A stretch of 64,000 nucleotides of DNA from Bacteroidia bacterium 43-41 (GCA_001898165.1 MKTD01000018.1:121719-185718); one strand, 5' to 3'; numbered from the stretch's first letter, positions 54,217-63,399 are shown. Numbers and translations are program-made. Notes: generated from the letters alone by a model not told the origin.

Positions 54217-55449
54217 ATGAAAGATTTGAAAATAAGTTTCACGGGAGATATCATGTTCGAACGGCAGTATGTGAAAGCATGTTTGACTGCGGGTAAAAGT
54301 TTTGATGCCATGTTTGAGCATGTAAAGAAGTTAATAGGTGAAAGTGATTATGTAGTTGGTAATCTCGAAACGGTTTGTGCCGGCAAAGAACAGAAATATT
54401 CACATGAGATATATTCATTCAATTCGCCTGACAGTGTAATTGATGCCCTAAAACAATCGGGTATATCAATGGTGACCACAGCTAATAATCATTGTCTTGA
54501 CAGAGGAGTACCGGGACTTTTACGCACGCTCGAAGAACTTGATAAGCGTGGATTGGATCACACCGGTACTTTTAATCGAAATAATGAAAAAGAGAAGTTT
54601 CTAATTAGAGATTTCTTCGGATTCAAAATAGCATTTGTATCTTACACCTATGGTACAAATTACGTGGAAAACAGAATTGAGTTAAAAGATTCAGAAACAG
54701 GATGTATTAATTTGCTGAAACCGCAGAAATCGGGAAAGATAACAGCCGAAGAAGAAAAAGCAAATCAACTTAGAAAAACTTTAGTCAAAATATCACAATC
54801 TCTTTTCAGTTCGGATATACGAATGAAGATAAAAAAAATACTGAGATTAAGATTAAATGTGCCGGTGACAGACAAAATCTCAGATGGCTATTCGGATAAA
54901 ACATATCTGGCTGAATTTGCGTCACAAATACAAAAGGCAAAACAAGTTTCAGATTTTGTTTTCTTATGCGTGCATACCGGCGGTCAGTTTAATGACAAGC
55001 CGGGTGAATTTAGTGAGTTTATAATGAACTATTCTGTAAGAAATGGAGTTGATGCAATTATTGGGCATCACCCGCATGTAGTACAAAAGTTTAATCAGAT
55101 AAATTCAGTTCCGGTTTTTTATTCGCTTGGTAATTTTTCATTTTCTCCGGGTTCGTTATATGTTTTACACGATTTATTACCAGAGTATTCAGTAATGCCG
55201 CATTTCTATTTTAGTAAAGCAGAAGGTAAATATCAATTAAAAAAAATCACTTACTCTATACTGAAAACAATAGAGGATAATAAAAATATGGTTCAGGTAG
55301 TACCTGTAACAGATTTATTGAAAAAAACGAAAGAAGGTTTGGAAAAGCAGAAGTTAATAAGTGATGCGAATTTTATTGCTGAAAGATTATGTCCGGTTGT
55401 AAAACAACTGGATTTTAGTGTTTCAGAGATTGAATTATACTGTAAATGA
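54217..55449 (+). CDS. CapA-family metallophosphatase-like protein
   Basis: A 410-residue protein of the PGA_cap/CapA family. Motifs are SFTGDIMFERQYVK, VVGNLETV, TTANNHCLDRGVPGLL, FVSYTYGTN, VFLCVHTGGQF and IIGHHPHVVQKFN, which match the calcineurin-like metal centre. CapA is needed for poly-gamma-glutamate export in Bacillus, and relatives occur in many capsule loci with unknown substrates. No signal peptide is seen. ATG 54217 is chosen over 54169, which lies inside the EpsG gene. Confidence 0.85.
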   Translation: MKDLKISFTGDIMFERQYVKACLTAGKSFDAMFEHVKKLIGESDYVVGNLETVCAGKEQKYSHEIYSFNSPDSVIDALKQSGISMVTTANNHCLDRGVPGLLRTLEELDKRGLDHTGTFNRNNEKEKFLIRDFFGFKIAFVSYTYGTNYVENRIELKDSETGCINLLKPQKSGKITAEEEKANQLRKTLVKISQSLFSSDIRMKIKKILRLRLNVPVTDKISDGYSDKTYLAEFASQIQKAKQVSDFVFLCVHTGGQFNDKPGEFSEFIMNYSVRNGVDAIIGHHPHVVQKFNQINSVPVFYSLGNFSFSPGSLYVLHDLLPEYSVMPHFYFSKAEGKYQLKKITYSILKTIEDNKNMVQVVPVTDLLKKTKEGLEKQKLISDANFIAERLCPVVKQLDFSVSEIELYCK

Positions 55450-56576
55450 AGAAACAGAATCTGTTAATATTTAATCAGCATTCGAGCTATATTACGATTG
55501 ATATAGCTAATGCAATGTATGATTCAGGTAAATATCGACAGGTGATTTTAATGACAGGTGTTGTTAATGAACGTGAAACCCTGCTACACACAGATGTTAA
55601 AGTAATCAGAACGCTGAAATACAATAAAAAAAACATTGTAACACGCTTTGCCTCGTGGCTGATTGCATTTCTTCATTTTATAATACAGGTAAACTTTAAA
55701 TATAGAAAAGCAAAGTTATTTCTGATTTCAAATCCCCCCCTGATTACATTTACACCCTATTTTTGCAGAAATGGTTTCAGTACTTTGATTTTTGATGTAT
55801 ATCCTGATGCAATGAAAGCGGGTGGATTTCTATCTGAGATGTCATTCTTCTACAAATTATGGGTAAAAGCTAATAAACGATTGTTCAGAGAATCGGAACG
55901 AGTGTTTACTATATCACAAGGGATGAAAGCCTGTATATCACAGTATTGCAATACAGAAAAAATTGAAGTGGTGAGTTTGTGGAGCAGTTTTAATCCCGAG
56001 CTGATTCACAAAAATGATAATTTATTTATCAAACAGATGAATTTGGAAGATAAATTTATCGTGATGTATTCGGGAAATATGGGAAAAGGTTGTGGATTAG
56101 AATCTGTTATAGAAGTAGCTGACAGGCTTAGATCAAATAAAAACATTGTTTTTTTGTTTGTGGGCGAGGGTTGGTTGGCTGAGGACCTGAAGAATTTGGT
56201 AAATAGGAAGCAACTTGAAAATTGTATTTTTTTACCCTATCAACCTGCTTCAATTTTAAGACATTCATTATCGGCTGCAGATATTTCTGTAATTTCACTA
56301 CCTCCCGGTGTTAGTTCTATTAGTATTCCGAATAAAATCTATACACTTTTAGCACTTGGGCGACCGTTATTGTGTATTGCTGACGAAAGTTCTGATTTGG
56401 GAAGAATGGTTGATGATAATAATATAGGGAAGTTATTTGCTGTAAATGATGTTGATGAAATGACTGGATATATTTATTTATTAAAGTCAGACAAAGAGGT
56501 CTTCGAAAAATTTAAAGTAAATGCAATCAGGACTTCCCAGAATTATCAAAAAACAAATTCACATTTTTTTGTTTAA
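55446..56576 (+). CDS. Glycosyltransferase family 4 (WbuB-like)
   Basis: A 376-residue GT-B enzyme. N-terminal INPP-like segment LISNPPLITFTPYF and LIFDVYPDAMKAGGFLSE are typical of the WbuB group of L-fucosamine or related transferases. The GT1 domain has FIVMYSGNMGKGCGLESVI, VFLFVGEGWLAEDLK, ISLPPGVSSISIPNKIYTLL. The donor site is the PxK variant usual for this subgroup. It overlaps the CapA gene by ATGA. Confidence 0.85.
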   Translation: MKKQNLLIFNQHSSYITIDIANAMYDSGKYRQVILMTGVVNERETLLHTDVKVIRTLKYNKKNIVTRFASWLIAFLHFIIQVNFKYRKAKLFLISNPPLITFTPYFCRNGFSTLIFDVYPDAMKAGGFLSEMSFFYKLWVKANKRLFRESERVFTISQGMKACISQYCNTEKIEVVSLWSSFNPELIHKNDNLFIKQMNLEDKFIVMYSGNMGKGCGLESVIEVADRLRSNKNIVFLFVGEGWLAEDLKNLVNRKQLENCIFLPYQPASILRHSLSAADISVISLPPGVSSISIPNKIYTLLALGRPLLCIADESSDLGRMVDDNNIGKLFAVNDVDEMTGYIYLLKSDKEVFEKFKVNAIRTSQNYQKTNSHFFV

Positions 56577-56584
56577 TAAATTCT

Positions 56585-57628
56585 ATGATTAAAAGTTTTA
56601 TAGATAGAGTTTTGTATCTGGGTTATGTATTACTAACCACTTTCAGACACAGAAAAAAACTGTTTATTTTTAGCAGATATTATGGACATAAGTACTCTAA
56701 GAGTTATTTGTTTTTCCTGAGGAACGCATATGTTTATTACTTGAAATATGATATGCATCCATTGGATTATTTTTATTACAACGTGTACGAAGATAAAGGC
56801 TTTGACCAGGCAGAACATGCTAACACCCTTTTTATGTACCGCTATCATAGAAAAATGAATGATAGAAAGTCGGTAAATTATTTTCATAATAAAATGTTGT
56901 TTCACAAACGTTTTAAAAACTATATGGGTCATGATTTTATAGCATTGAAAGAGGTTGATGTGTTAAAGTTGACCGAATGGTTTTTTGCACACAAAGCAAC
57001 AAAATTTATAATGAAGAGGATGAAGAGTGTAGGTGGCTTTGGAGTGAAAAAAATAGTTGCTGATATAATTGATGGCAAATTGTTCATAAATAATAAACCA
57101 ATAAAACAGCAACTTAATTATTTAAAGAACTTCGATATGATTGAAGAATATGTTGAGCAACACGAATTGTTAGACAAATTAAATCCAAGTTGTTTAAATA
57201 CAGTTCGCATAGTTACAGTACTTGATGGCCATCAAAATGTAAATATCATAGGAGCAGTTATTAGATTGGGTGTAAATAACGATGTGGATAATTTTCATTC
57301 AGGTGGTATTGCGGTTAATATTGATGTTCAGACAGGAAAAATGTGTGGGAATGGTTTCCGACTTGCTCCTTCAGATAATGTGTTTTTTGATAGACATCCT
57401 GTAACGAATATTGTGTTTGATGGGTATCAACTTCCCAATTGGGATATTTTAATTGAAGCGGTAAAAAATGCAGCATTAGTAATCCCTGAAGCAAGAACAA
57501 TTGGTTGGGATGTTGCCATAATAGATTCTGGTGTTTCCTTAATTGAAGGTAACCATGATTGGGATAAAATAATTATTGAAAAGGCTCTGAAAAGGGGTAT
57601 TCGTGAACAACTCAAGAGTTATATCTGA
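56585..57628 (+). CDS. Sugar-transfer-associated ATP-grasp protein
   Basis: A 347-residue protein similar to the ATPgrasp_ST family found in glycan loci. Visible features are an N-terminal helical region, VGGFGVKKIVADI, FDMIEEYVEQHELLDKLNP, CLNTVRIVTVLDGHQNVNI, DNFHSGGIAVNIDVQTGKM and IGWDVAIIDSGVSLIEGNHD, matching the two ATP-grasp lobes with metal-binding Asp, Glu and Asn at the C-terminus. Likely forms an amide or ester on the sugar, with unknown substrate. A second ATP-grasp is encoded at 46928. Confidence 0.8.
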   Translation: MIKSFIDRVLYLGYVLLTTFRHRKKLFIFSRYYGHKYSKSYLFFLRNAYVYYLKYDMHPLDYFYYNVYEDKGFDQAEHANTLFMYRYHRKMNDRKSVNYFHNKMLFHKRFKNYMGHDFIALKEVDVLKLTEWFFAHKATKFIMKRMKSVGGFGVKKIVADIIDGKLFINNKPIKQQLNYLKNFDMIEEYVEQHELLDKLNPSCLNTVRIVTVLDGHQNVNIIGAVIRLGVNNDVDNFHSGGIAVNIDVQTGKMCGNGFRLAPSDNVFFDRHPVTNIVFDGYQLPNWDILIEAVKNAALVIPEARTIGWDVAIIDSGVSLIEGNHDWDKIIIEKALKRGIREQLKSYI

Positions 57629-57657
57629 AATCTGAAGCAGTGCAAGTTCCTGACGAC

Positions 57658-57690
57658 ATTATCACATGAATTACAAACGATTGTGATAAT
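57658..57690. repeat. Perfect 9-bp inverted repeat between genes
   Basis: ATTATCACA (57658-57666) and TGTGATAAT (57682-57690) with a 15-base loop. There is no T-tract, so it is a weak hairpin or an operator-like site rather than an intrinsic terminator. Confidence 0.45.
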
Positions 57691-57741
57691 AGCTTAACTA
57701 AATCATTATAAAACATTTAATAATTGTAAATGTGATTTGAT

Positions 57742-58368
57742 ATGGATTTATATATAGTTGGTGCAGGAAACGTTGGTGCATTTGTTGCCTATCATGCAAA
57801 AGATATGGGAAGCTATAACTTAAAGGGTTTTCTGGATATAATAAAACAACATCAAGTACTTTATGATTTACCTGTTTTAGGAGATGAAGACTTACTTTTA
57901 GAAATTTCTAAGCCCGTAGCTGTAGCTATAGCCATAGCAAATCCCACGATTAAAAGGAAAGTAATAGATAAACTGAAAACAAATTCTAATATAGAATTTC
58001 CAAATTTTATTCATCCTACAGTTTGGATAGGAAATAAAGTTCGTATAGGAAAAGGGTGTATCATTTATCCGGGCGTGACAATAAATTATGAAACAGACAT
58101 TAAGGATTTTGTTACAGTTAATATGAATGCGACTATTGGGCATAATTGTAAACTGGATGATTTCTCTACTGTATCTCCCGGGGTAAATTTAGGAGGAGGA
58201 ACTTTAATTTCTAAAGGAGGATTTGTAGGAATAGGAGCATCTACGATTCAGGGAGTAATAATAGGAGAAGACGCTATAGTTGGGGGCATGACAATGGTGA
58301 TTGCAAATGTTCCAGACAAGGCGACGACTGTAGGTAATCCCAATAAAATAATTAAAACAAATAAATAA
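57742..58368 (+). CDS. NeuD/PglD-like acetyltransferase
   Basis: A 208-residue acetyltransferase with an N-terminal Rossmann-like part (LYIVGAGNVGAFVAYHAKD) and hexapeptide repeats (about residues 90-190), including IGNKVRIGKGCIIYPGVTI, NMNATIGHNCKLDDFSTVSP and a C-terminal TVGNPNKIIK. The catalytic His is in TIGHNCKL. Genes for a PglC-like transferase, a LegC/PglE-like aminotransferase and a PglF-like dehydratase follow, so it probably N-acetylates the 4-amino sugar they make (UDP-diNAcBac or similar). It is the last strongly AT-rich gene of the locus. Confidence 0.85.
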   Translation: MDLYIVGAGNVGAFVAYHAKDMGSYNLKGFLDIIKQHQVLYDLPVLGDEDLLLEISKPVAVAIAIANPTIKRKVIDKLKTNSNIEFPNFIHPTVWIGNKVRIGKGCIIYPGVTINYETDIKDFVTVNMNATIGHNCKLDDFSTVSPGVNLGGGTLISKGGFVGIGASTIQGVIIGEDAIVGGMTMVIANVPDKATTVGNPNKIIKTNK

Positions 58369-58400
58369 AGGGGAATATCTATTCCGGAGATTACATACAA

Positions 58401-59117
58401 GTGACTCTGTATCTAATTATTAAACGAATTTTTGATTTTACTCTTTCCTTAATGGGATTGGTACTATTGCTCCCCATCTTTATCCCGACTATTATCATTT
58501 TGAAATTGACCGGAGAAGGTGAAGTTTTCTATTTGCAGGAACGGATGGGATTGAATAACAGGATTTTTCGTATTTATAAATTTGCTACCATGTTGAAAAA
58601 CAGCCAATATATCGGTAATAAGACCCTCACATTGAGAAACGATCCCCGGGTGACCAAAGTAGGGAGAATATTGCGAGCGACTAAAATAAACGAGTTGCCT
58701 CAAATATTGAATGTGGCGAAAGGGGACATGGCGCTCGTGGGACCCAGACCCCTTATTAAAACAAGTTTTTACAAATATGCGCCGGAGGTGCAAGCGGTAA
58801 TTTATAAAAATAAACCCGGTATAACAGGTATAGGCTCCCTTGTGTTTCGTGACGAAGAGAAGCTGGTTTCCCTTTATAAGAAAGTTTACCCCGACGGAAA
58901 TCCTTTTTGCTACTACGCGGAACATATCTATCCCTATAAAGGGGAACTGGAACTGTGGTATTGTTCAAACATCTCTTTTTATACAGATATCAAGATTTTG
59001 TTTTTAACATTCTATTCTATTGTAAATAGCGGGAATGAATTGGTCTATAAGTGGTTTAAAGATTTGCCCTTAAAACCTGAATCTCTCACGGTGAAAGGAA
59101 TTTTAAAAATGAAGTGA
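58401..59117 (+). CDS. Monotopic initiating sugar-phosphate transferase (PglC/WcaJ-like), copy 1
   Basis: A 238-residue bacterial sugar transferase that loads a sugar phosphate on undecaprenyl phosphate. It has one re-entrant N-terminal helix (RIFDFTLSLMGLVLLLPIFI), GEGEVFYLQERMGLN, RIYKFATMLKNS, TKINELPQILNV with the catalytic region, and KGDMALVGPRPL with the conserved DxxxVGPRP. The start is GTG 58401. It shares most of its motifs with the protein at 61532, so the two are duplicates. Short class without the extra membrane domain of WcaJ. Confidence 0.9.
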   Translation: MTLYLIIKRIFDFTLSLMGLVLLLPIFIPTIIILKLTGEGEVFYLQERMGLNNRIFRIYKFATMLKNSQYIGNKTLTLRNDPRVTKVGRILRATKINELPQILNVAKGDMALVGPRPLIKTSFYKYAPEVQAVIYKNKPGITGIGSLVFRDEEKLVSLYKKVYPDGNPFCYYAEHIYPYKGELELWYCSNISFYTDIKILFLTFYSIVNSGNELVYKWFKDLPLKPESLTVKGILKMK

Positions 59118-59155
59118 ATTTTGAAAATTGTGAGTTCAAAAAATATAAGATATAA

Positions 59156-60313
59156 ATGATGATACCTTTATCCGTCCCTTGTTTGGAAGGGAATGAGTGG
59201 AAATATGTGGAGGATTGCCTCGATACGGGCTGGATCTCTTCGGCGGGCGCATACGTCAACCGGTTTGAAGAAATGATGGCCGGGTACGTAGGAGCAAAGT
59301 ATGGCGTGGCGTGCATGAACGGGACATCGGGTTTGCATATCGCACAGGTTTTATCGGGCATTGGTCAGGGTGACCACGTTATCGCACCGGACCTTACGTT
59401 CGTGGCGACGCTGAACGCCATCAAATACACAGGCGCACAACCGATTTTGGTGGATGTGAATGAAAACAACTGGCAGATGGATCTGGATTTGCTGGAAGAA
59501 TATTTGGAAAACAATACTTACCCCGTGGAAGCCGGAGCCGCTGTGCATTATTGTTTGCAGAGTACACACCGGCCGGTGAAGGCTATTGTACCCGTGCATG
59601 TGTTGGGAAACGTGGGTAATATGGACAGACTGCTTGCCATTGCCGAAAAATTCCGCCTGACGGTGATTGAAGACAGTACCGAATCGCTGGGATCATTCTA
59701 CAAAAGGAAGCATACGGGGACATTCGGGAAGGCAGGTGTATTCAGTTTCAATGGAAACAAGATCATCTCTACCGGTGGAGGCGGGATGATTGTGACGGAT
59801 GATGAAGAGTTGGCGCAAAAAGCCAAACACCTTACTACGCAGGCAAAATCGAGCGCCGAAGAGTATATCCACGATGAAGTGGGATATAATTACCGTTTGG
59901 TGAATATCCTGGCGGCAATCGGAGTAGCCCAGATGGAACGGTTTCCCGAATTATTAGCAAACAAGCTGAGGATGAATGATTTCTACCGTTCGGAGTTGGC
60001 AGATACGGGCGACATAGTTTTTCAAGAGGTGTCGGAGGATGTGGATCCCAATTACTGGTTGTTTACTTTCAAAACCTCACGGATGCGTGAGTTGCTGCTG
60101 TTCCTTAATTCCCGGGGAGTGATGAGCCGCCCCTTTTGGATGCCGATGAACCGGCTTCGGATGTTTAAAAACGACATCTACGTGAGCAGGCGGGACAGCG
60201 CTTACGCCATTTATCAATCCTGTATCAGTATTCCGAGTTCGGCAGGGATTACCCATGAGCAATTGGAAGAGGTGGTGGGGCAGATCAAACTATTTTTCTC
60301 TAACACAAAATAG
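59156..60313 (+). CDS. DegT-family aminotransferase (LegC/PglE-like)
   Basis: A 385-residue PLP-dependent sugar aminotransferase. It has MIPLSVPCLEGNEWKYV, TGWISSAGAYVNRFEE, GVACMNGTSGLHIA, PDLTFVATLNAIKY, VPVHVLGNVGNMD, IEDSTESLGSFY and the PLP lysine in FSFNGNKIISTGGGGM, then GYNYRLVNILAAIG. The motif set matches the LegC/PglE group, which aminates UDP-4-keto-6-deoxy-GlcNAc to the D-configured 4-amino sugar. The dehydratase for that substrate is the next gene. It differs from PseC, which handles the L-sugar. Confidence 0.9.
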   Translation: MMIPLSVPCLEGNEWKYVEDCLDTGWISSAGAYVNRFEEMMAGYVGAKYGVACMNGTSGLHIAQVLSGIGQGDHVIAPDLTFVATLNAIKYTGAQPILVDVNENNWQMDLDLLEEYLENNTYPVEAGAAVHYCLQSTHRPVKAIVPVHVLGNVGNMDRLLAIAEKFRLTVIEDSTESLGSFYKRKHTGTFGKAGVFSFNGNKIISTGGGGMIVTDDEELAQKAKHLTTQAKSSAEEYIHDEVGYNYRLVNILAAIGVAQMERFPELLANKLRMNDFYRSELADTGDIVFQEVSEDVDPNYWLFTFKTSRMRELLLFLNSRGVMSRPFWMPMNRLRMFKNDIYVSRRDSAYAIYQSCISIPSSAGITHEQLEEVVGQIKLFFSNTK

Positions 60314-60315
60314 AA

Positions 60316-61527
60316 ATGATTTCAATCGATATCCCGGAGTTTATAAAAAAACATGTTACCAGGCGACCCGAAAGCTTGTTCTTACAAGATATCGAGAACA
60401 ACAAAGAGCTGCTTTCAAGAAAAATTAAAGGAAAATCGGTATTGGTGATCGGCGGCGCGGGAACCATCGGCTCTTCCTATATCAAGGCAATATTGAAGTT
60501 TGAGCCCGGACGCCTTTACGTGGTGGATATCAACGAGAACGGGTTGACAGAGCTGACCCGCGATTTGCGGAGCAATACCAATCAATACGTTCCCAGAGAA
60601 TACCTTACCTATCCGATGAATTTCGGAGATGAGGTATTTGCTAAAATGTTCGTGAACGAAGGCCCGTTTGAGATCGTCGCTAATTTTGCCGCCCACAAAC
60701 ATGTCCGTTCCGAAAAGGACAAGTATTCGATTGAAGCGATGATTGAGAACAACGTGTTCAAGGCCAAAGCTTTTTTAGACTTGTTGTTACAATACCCGCC
60801 CGAACACTTTTTCTGCGTTTCGACCGATAAAGCGGCCAATCCGGTGAACGTGATGGGAGCATCGAAGAAGTTGATGGAAGAGGTCATCATGGCCTATAGC
60901 GACAGGGTAAAAATCACTACCGCCCGTTTCGCGAACGTGGCTTTCTCCAACGGTTCGTTGCTGGCAGGATATATGGAGCGTTTGATGAAAAGACAGCCTG
61001 TTTCATGCCCTGCCGACGTGAAACGGTTCTTTGTTTCGCCCGAGGAGAGCGGACAGATATGTATGTTGGCCTGCATGCTCGGACAAAGCGGCGATATCTT
61101 GTTTCCAAAATTAGGAGAAGAGGAGATGGTCTATTTCAGATCGATAACGGAGGATTTTTTCAATGTGATGGGACGAAGGACACACAAATGCGAATCGGAA
61201 GAAGAGGCCCGCATGAAAGGCGATTCGTTAACAGCGGAGGCTCCGTATCCGGTGTACTACTTCGTTTCCGACACATCGGGCGAGAAGCTGTATGAAGAGT
61301 TTTATACCGAAAAAGACGTTTTGGATATGGATACATTTGTAAGCTTAGGTGTTGTCAAAAATGCCCGAAAAGAGTCCTTGGAGAAGATCAATAATACGTT
61401 GCACGACTTAAAAAATCTGATGAATTCGGATTATTACGACAAAGCTGACATTGTTAACTTGCTGAAAAACTACATTCCCAATTTCGGGCATATTGAGACG
61501 GGAAAGAACTTAGACCAAAAAATGTAA
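60316..61527 (+). CDS. UDP-GlcNAc 4,6-dehydratase (cytosolic, LegB/CapD-like)
   Basis: A 403-residue SDR protein. It has KSVLVIGGAGTIGSSYIKAI, VVDINENGLTELTRDL, ANFAAHKHVRSEKDKYS and the catalytic CVSTDKAANPVNVMGASKKL, then RFANVAFSNGSLLAGYM. It lacks the membrane domain of PglF and CapD, and resembles the soluble polysaccharide-biosynthesis proteins of Bacteroidota capsule loci. With the preceding aminotransferase and the PglD-like enzyme it would make UDP-diNAcBac-type sugar. It starts 3 bp after the previous stop. PseB is a separate enzyme for another epimer. Confidence 0.9.
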   Translation: MISIDIPEFIKKHVTRRPESLFLQDIENNKELLSRKIKGKSVLVIGGAGTIGSSYIKAILKFEPGRLYVVDINENGLTELTRDLRSNTNQYVPREYLTYPMNFGDEVFAKMFVNEGPFEIVANFAAHKHVRSEKDKYSIEAMIENNVFKAKAFLDLLLQYPPEHFFCVSTDKAANPVNVMGASKKLMEEVIMAYSDRVKITTARFANVAFSNGSLLAGYMERLMKRQPVSCPADVKRFFVSPEESGQICMLACMLGQSGDILFPKLGEEEMVYFRSITEDFFNVMGRRTHKCESEEEARMKGDSLTAEAPYPVYYFVSDTSGEKLYEEFYTEKDVLDMDTFVSLGVVKNARKESLEKINNTLHDLKNLMNSDYYDKADIVNLLKNYIPNFGHIETGKNLDQKM

Positions 61528-61531
61528 GTGT

Positions 61532-62203
61532 ATGTATTTGATTTTTAAGCGTTTTTTCGATATACTCTGCTCAGGGTTAGCCCTCCTGGTTTTGTCGCCC
61601 CTGCTGATCCCGATTATCATAGGCTTGAAACTGACCGGTGAGGGAGAGGTGTGGTATCTTCAGGTGCGGGTGGGATATAAGAACAAACTGTTTAAAATTT
61701 ATAAATTCGCGACTATGCTCAAAAACAGTGAGCATATGTCGGGAGGGATCATTACCACCAAAAAAGACTCCCGGATCACGCCGATGGGCGGATTTTTGAG
61801 AAAATCGAAAATCAACGAACTGCCCCAATTGATCAATATTTTGCTGGGCGATATGTCTGTGGTGGGGCCACGTCCGGTGATGCCACAGAGCTTTGCCGTT
61901 TATCCCGATGAAGTGCAACAAGTCATTTATAACGTAAAACCGGGATTGACCGGCATCGGCTCAATTATCTTCAGGGATGAAGAGGAATTAATAACACAAG
62001 TGAAAAACAGGGGAGAGGATATGTGGAATTTTTACGAAAACACGATATATCCGTTCAAGGGGAGTTTGGAGCAATGGTACCAGAAAAACAGCTCGTTCCT
62101 TACGGACACAAAAATTATAATCTTGACGGCTTGGGTCATCCTGTTTCCGGATAGCCAAGCCGTATATAAGTGGTTTGGAAGCCTTCCCAAAAGGCCTTTC
62201 TAA
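61532..62203 (+). CDS. Monotopic initiating sugar-phosphate transferase, copy 2
   Basis: A 223-residue paralogue of the protein at 58401. Equivalent motifs are RFFDILCSGLALLVLSPLLI, GEGEVWYLQVRVGY, KIYKFATMLKNSEHMSG, KSKINELPQLINILLGDM and SVVGPRPVMPQSF, ending NSSFLTDTKIIILTAWVILF. It directly follows the dehydratase (4-bp gap). Either one copy starts a different glycan, or they act alternately. Composition is like the 3' module rather than the AT-rich centre. Confidence 0.9.
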   Translation: MYLIFKRFFDILCSGLALLVLSPLLIPIIIGLKLTGEGEVWYLQVRVGYKNKLFKIYKFATMLKNSEHMSGGIITTKKDSRITPMGGFLRKSKINELPQLINILLGDMSVVGPRPVMPQSFAVYPDEVQQVIYNVKPGLTGIGSIIFRDEEELITQVKNRGEDMWNFYENTIYPFKGSLEQWYQKNSSFLTDTKIIILTAWVILFPDSQAVYKWFGSLPKRPF

Positions 62204-62254
62204 CTGATTCTGTCAATGACACTCCTACTCGTTCATAACATTAAAGCATATATT

Positions 62255-63361
62255 ATGAATCCATTGTTAAAAGAGTCTTTTGAAAAACTGAGGAGTTATT
62301 GTGAATCGCAGGATTTTGCCGGATGGGAGCCCTATGACGGGTTGAACTCGAAAGTGTTCCAGGCGTTACCGTTTTTTAAACGCTCGGCTTCCTGCCGGCT
62401 GGCGGTTGTCCGGAAATTCCGGCGCAGCCCGGTGAATTTCAGGCGGATCGCCCGGGTCCCGAAAGAACATAACGCCACAGGCATCGCCTTGTTCTTGAGC
62501 GGTTATTGCAATCTTTACCGTGCCGTTCAAAGGGGAATGAAGCCGGAAATACCACAGGATGACTGCCTGGAAAGGATCCGTCACCTGGCCCGTCTGTTGC
62601 TTTCCCTTAAAAGCAAGGGCCATGGCGGGTCTTGCTGGGGGGATAACTTTGATCGGCAGGTCCGGCATAAACCCCTGTTCCCTAAAAATACGCCTACGGT
62701 GGACGCCACTTCTTTTGCCGTGGCCGCCTTGTGTGAGGCTTACGAAATTACGGGCGACAAAGATTACCTGGACGAAGCCTTGTCGGCAGCGGATTTTGTA
62801 ACCGATGCCCTGCATGAGGACGCGTGTGGAGCCGATGCTTCTAAAATATTGAGCACCTGCTATCGCTACACAAAAAATGAAGAGTATAAACTGTTGGCCC
62901 GGACATCGGCTGAAGCCTGCTGTGAAGCTCAAAATAAAGACGGCTCGTGGGCGGACAGCCTTGATACCGGATACAACTTGGAGGCTTTGCAGGTTTTTCA
63001 GGATCTGACCGGGGACCACTCCTTCCGGAAAAACATCAGCAGGGGGTTCGATTTTTATATCCGTAATTTCTTCCTGGCGGATGGCATCCCAAAATATTAC
63101 GAAGATCGCATTTACCCGGTTGATATCCGTTGCCCGGGACAACTGTTCGTAGTGTTGTCGAAATCAGGCAAGTACGGCGACTGGCAACACCTGACTAGAA
63201 AGGTGATGCGCTGGACATTGAAGAACATGCAGGACAGGGATGGATATTTCTACTATCAGGTAAGGGCGCATTCCAGTTCCAGAATCCCTTACATGGGCTG
63301 GAGCAACGCGTTCATGTTCCACGGGTTAAGCTGTTTCCTTTTAAACGGTTACCGGCAATGA
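62255..63361 (+). CDS. Alpha/alpha-barrel protein of unknown function, capsule-associated
   Basis: A 368-residue soluble protein made of repeated helical pairs, seen in spaced WxDNxx-, GxxxA- and EYKLLARTSAEA-like segments such as KGHGGSCWGDNFDRQV, DATSFAVAALCEAYEI, NKDGSWADSLDTGYNLEAL and MGWSNAFMFHGLSCF. This suggests an (alpha/alpha)6 toroid as in some glycosidases, lyases and terpenoid cyclases. Close relatives in Bacteroidota capsule loci are sometimes named delta-aminolevulinic acid dehydratase, which is doubtful here because none of that enzyme's motifs are visible. ATG 62255 chosen. Last gene of the locus. Confidence 0.7.
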   Translation: MNPLLKESFEKLRSYCESQDFAGWEPYDGLNSKVFQALPFFKRSASCRLAVVRKFRRSPVNFRRIARVPKEHNATGIALFLSGYCNLYRAVQRGMKPEIPQDDCLERIRHLARLLLSLKSKGHGGSCWGDNFDRQVRHKPLFPKNTPTVDATSFAVAALCEAYEITGDKDYLDEALSAADFVTDALHEDACGADASKILSTCYRYTKNEEYKLLARTSAEACCEAQNKDGSWADSLDTGYNLEALQVFQDLTGDHSFRKNISRGFDFYIRNFFLADGIPKYYEDRIYPVDIRCPGQLFVVLSKSGKYGDWQHLTRKVMRWTLKNMQDRDGYFYYQVRAHSSSRIPYMGWSNAFMFHGLSCFLLNGYRQ

Positions 63362-63399
63362 GCCCCGTGTGATTGAAACCCTTTTAAACAAAGAATCGT

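Noticed and set aside
62366..63142. 258-codon minus-strand ORF opposite the alpha/alpha-barrel gene
   Set aside because: Long only because of codon bias in the plus-strand gene. Its translation has no domain pattern, and the strand disagrees with the operon.
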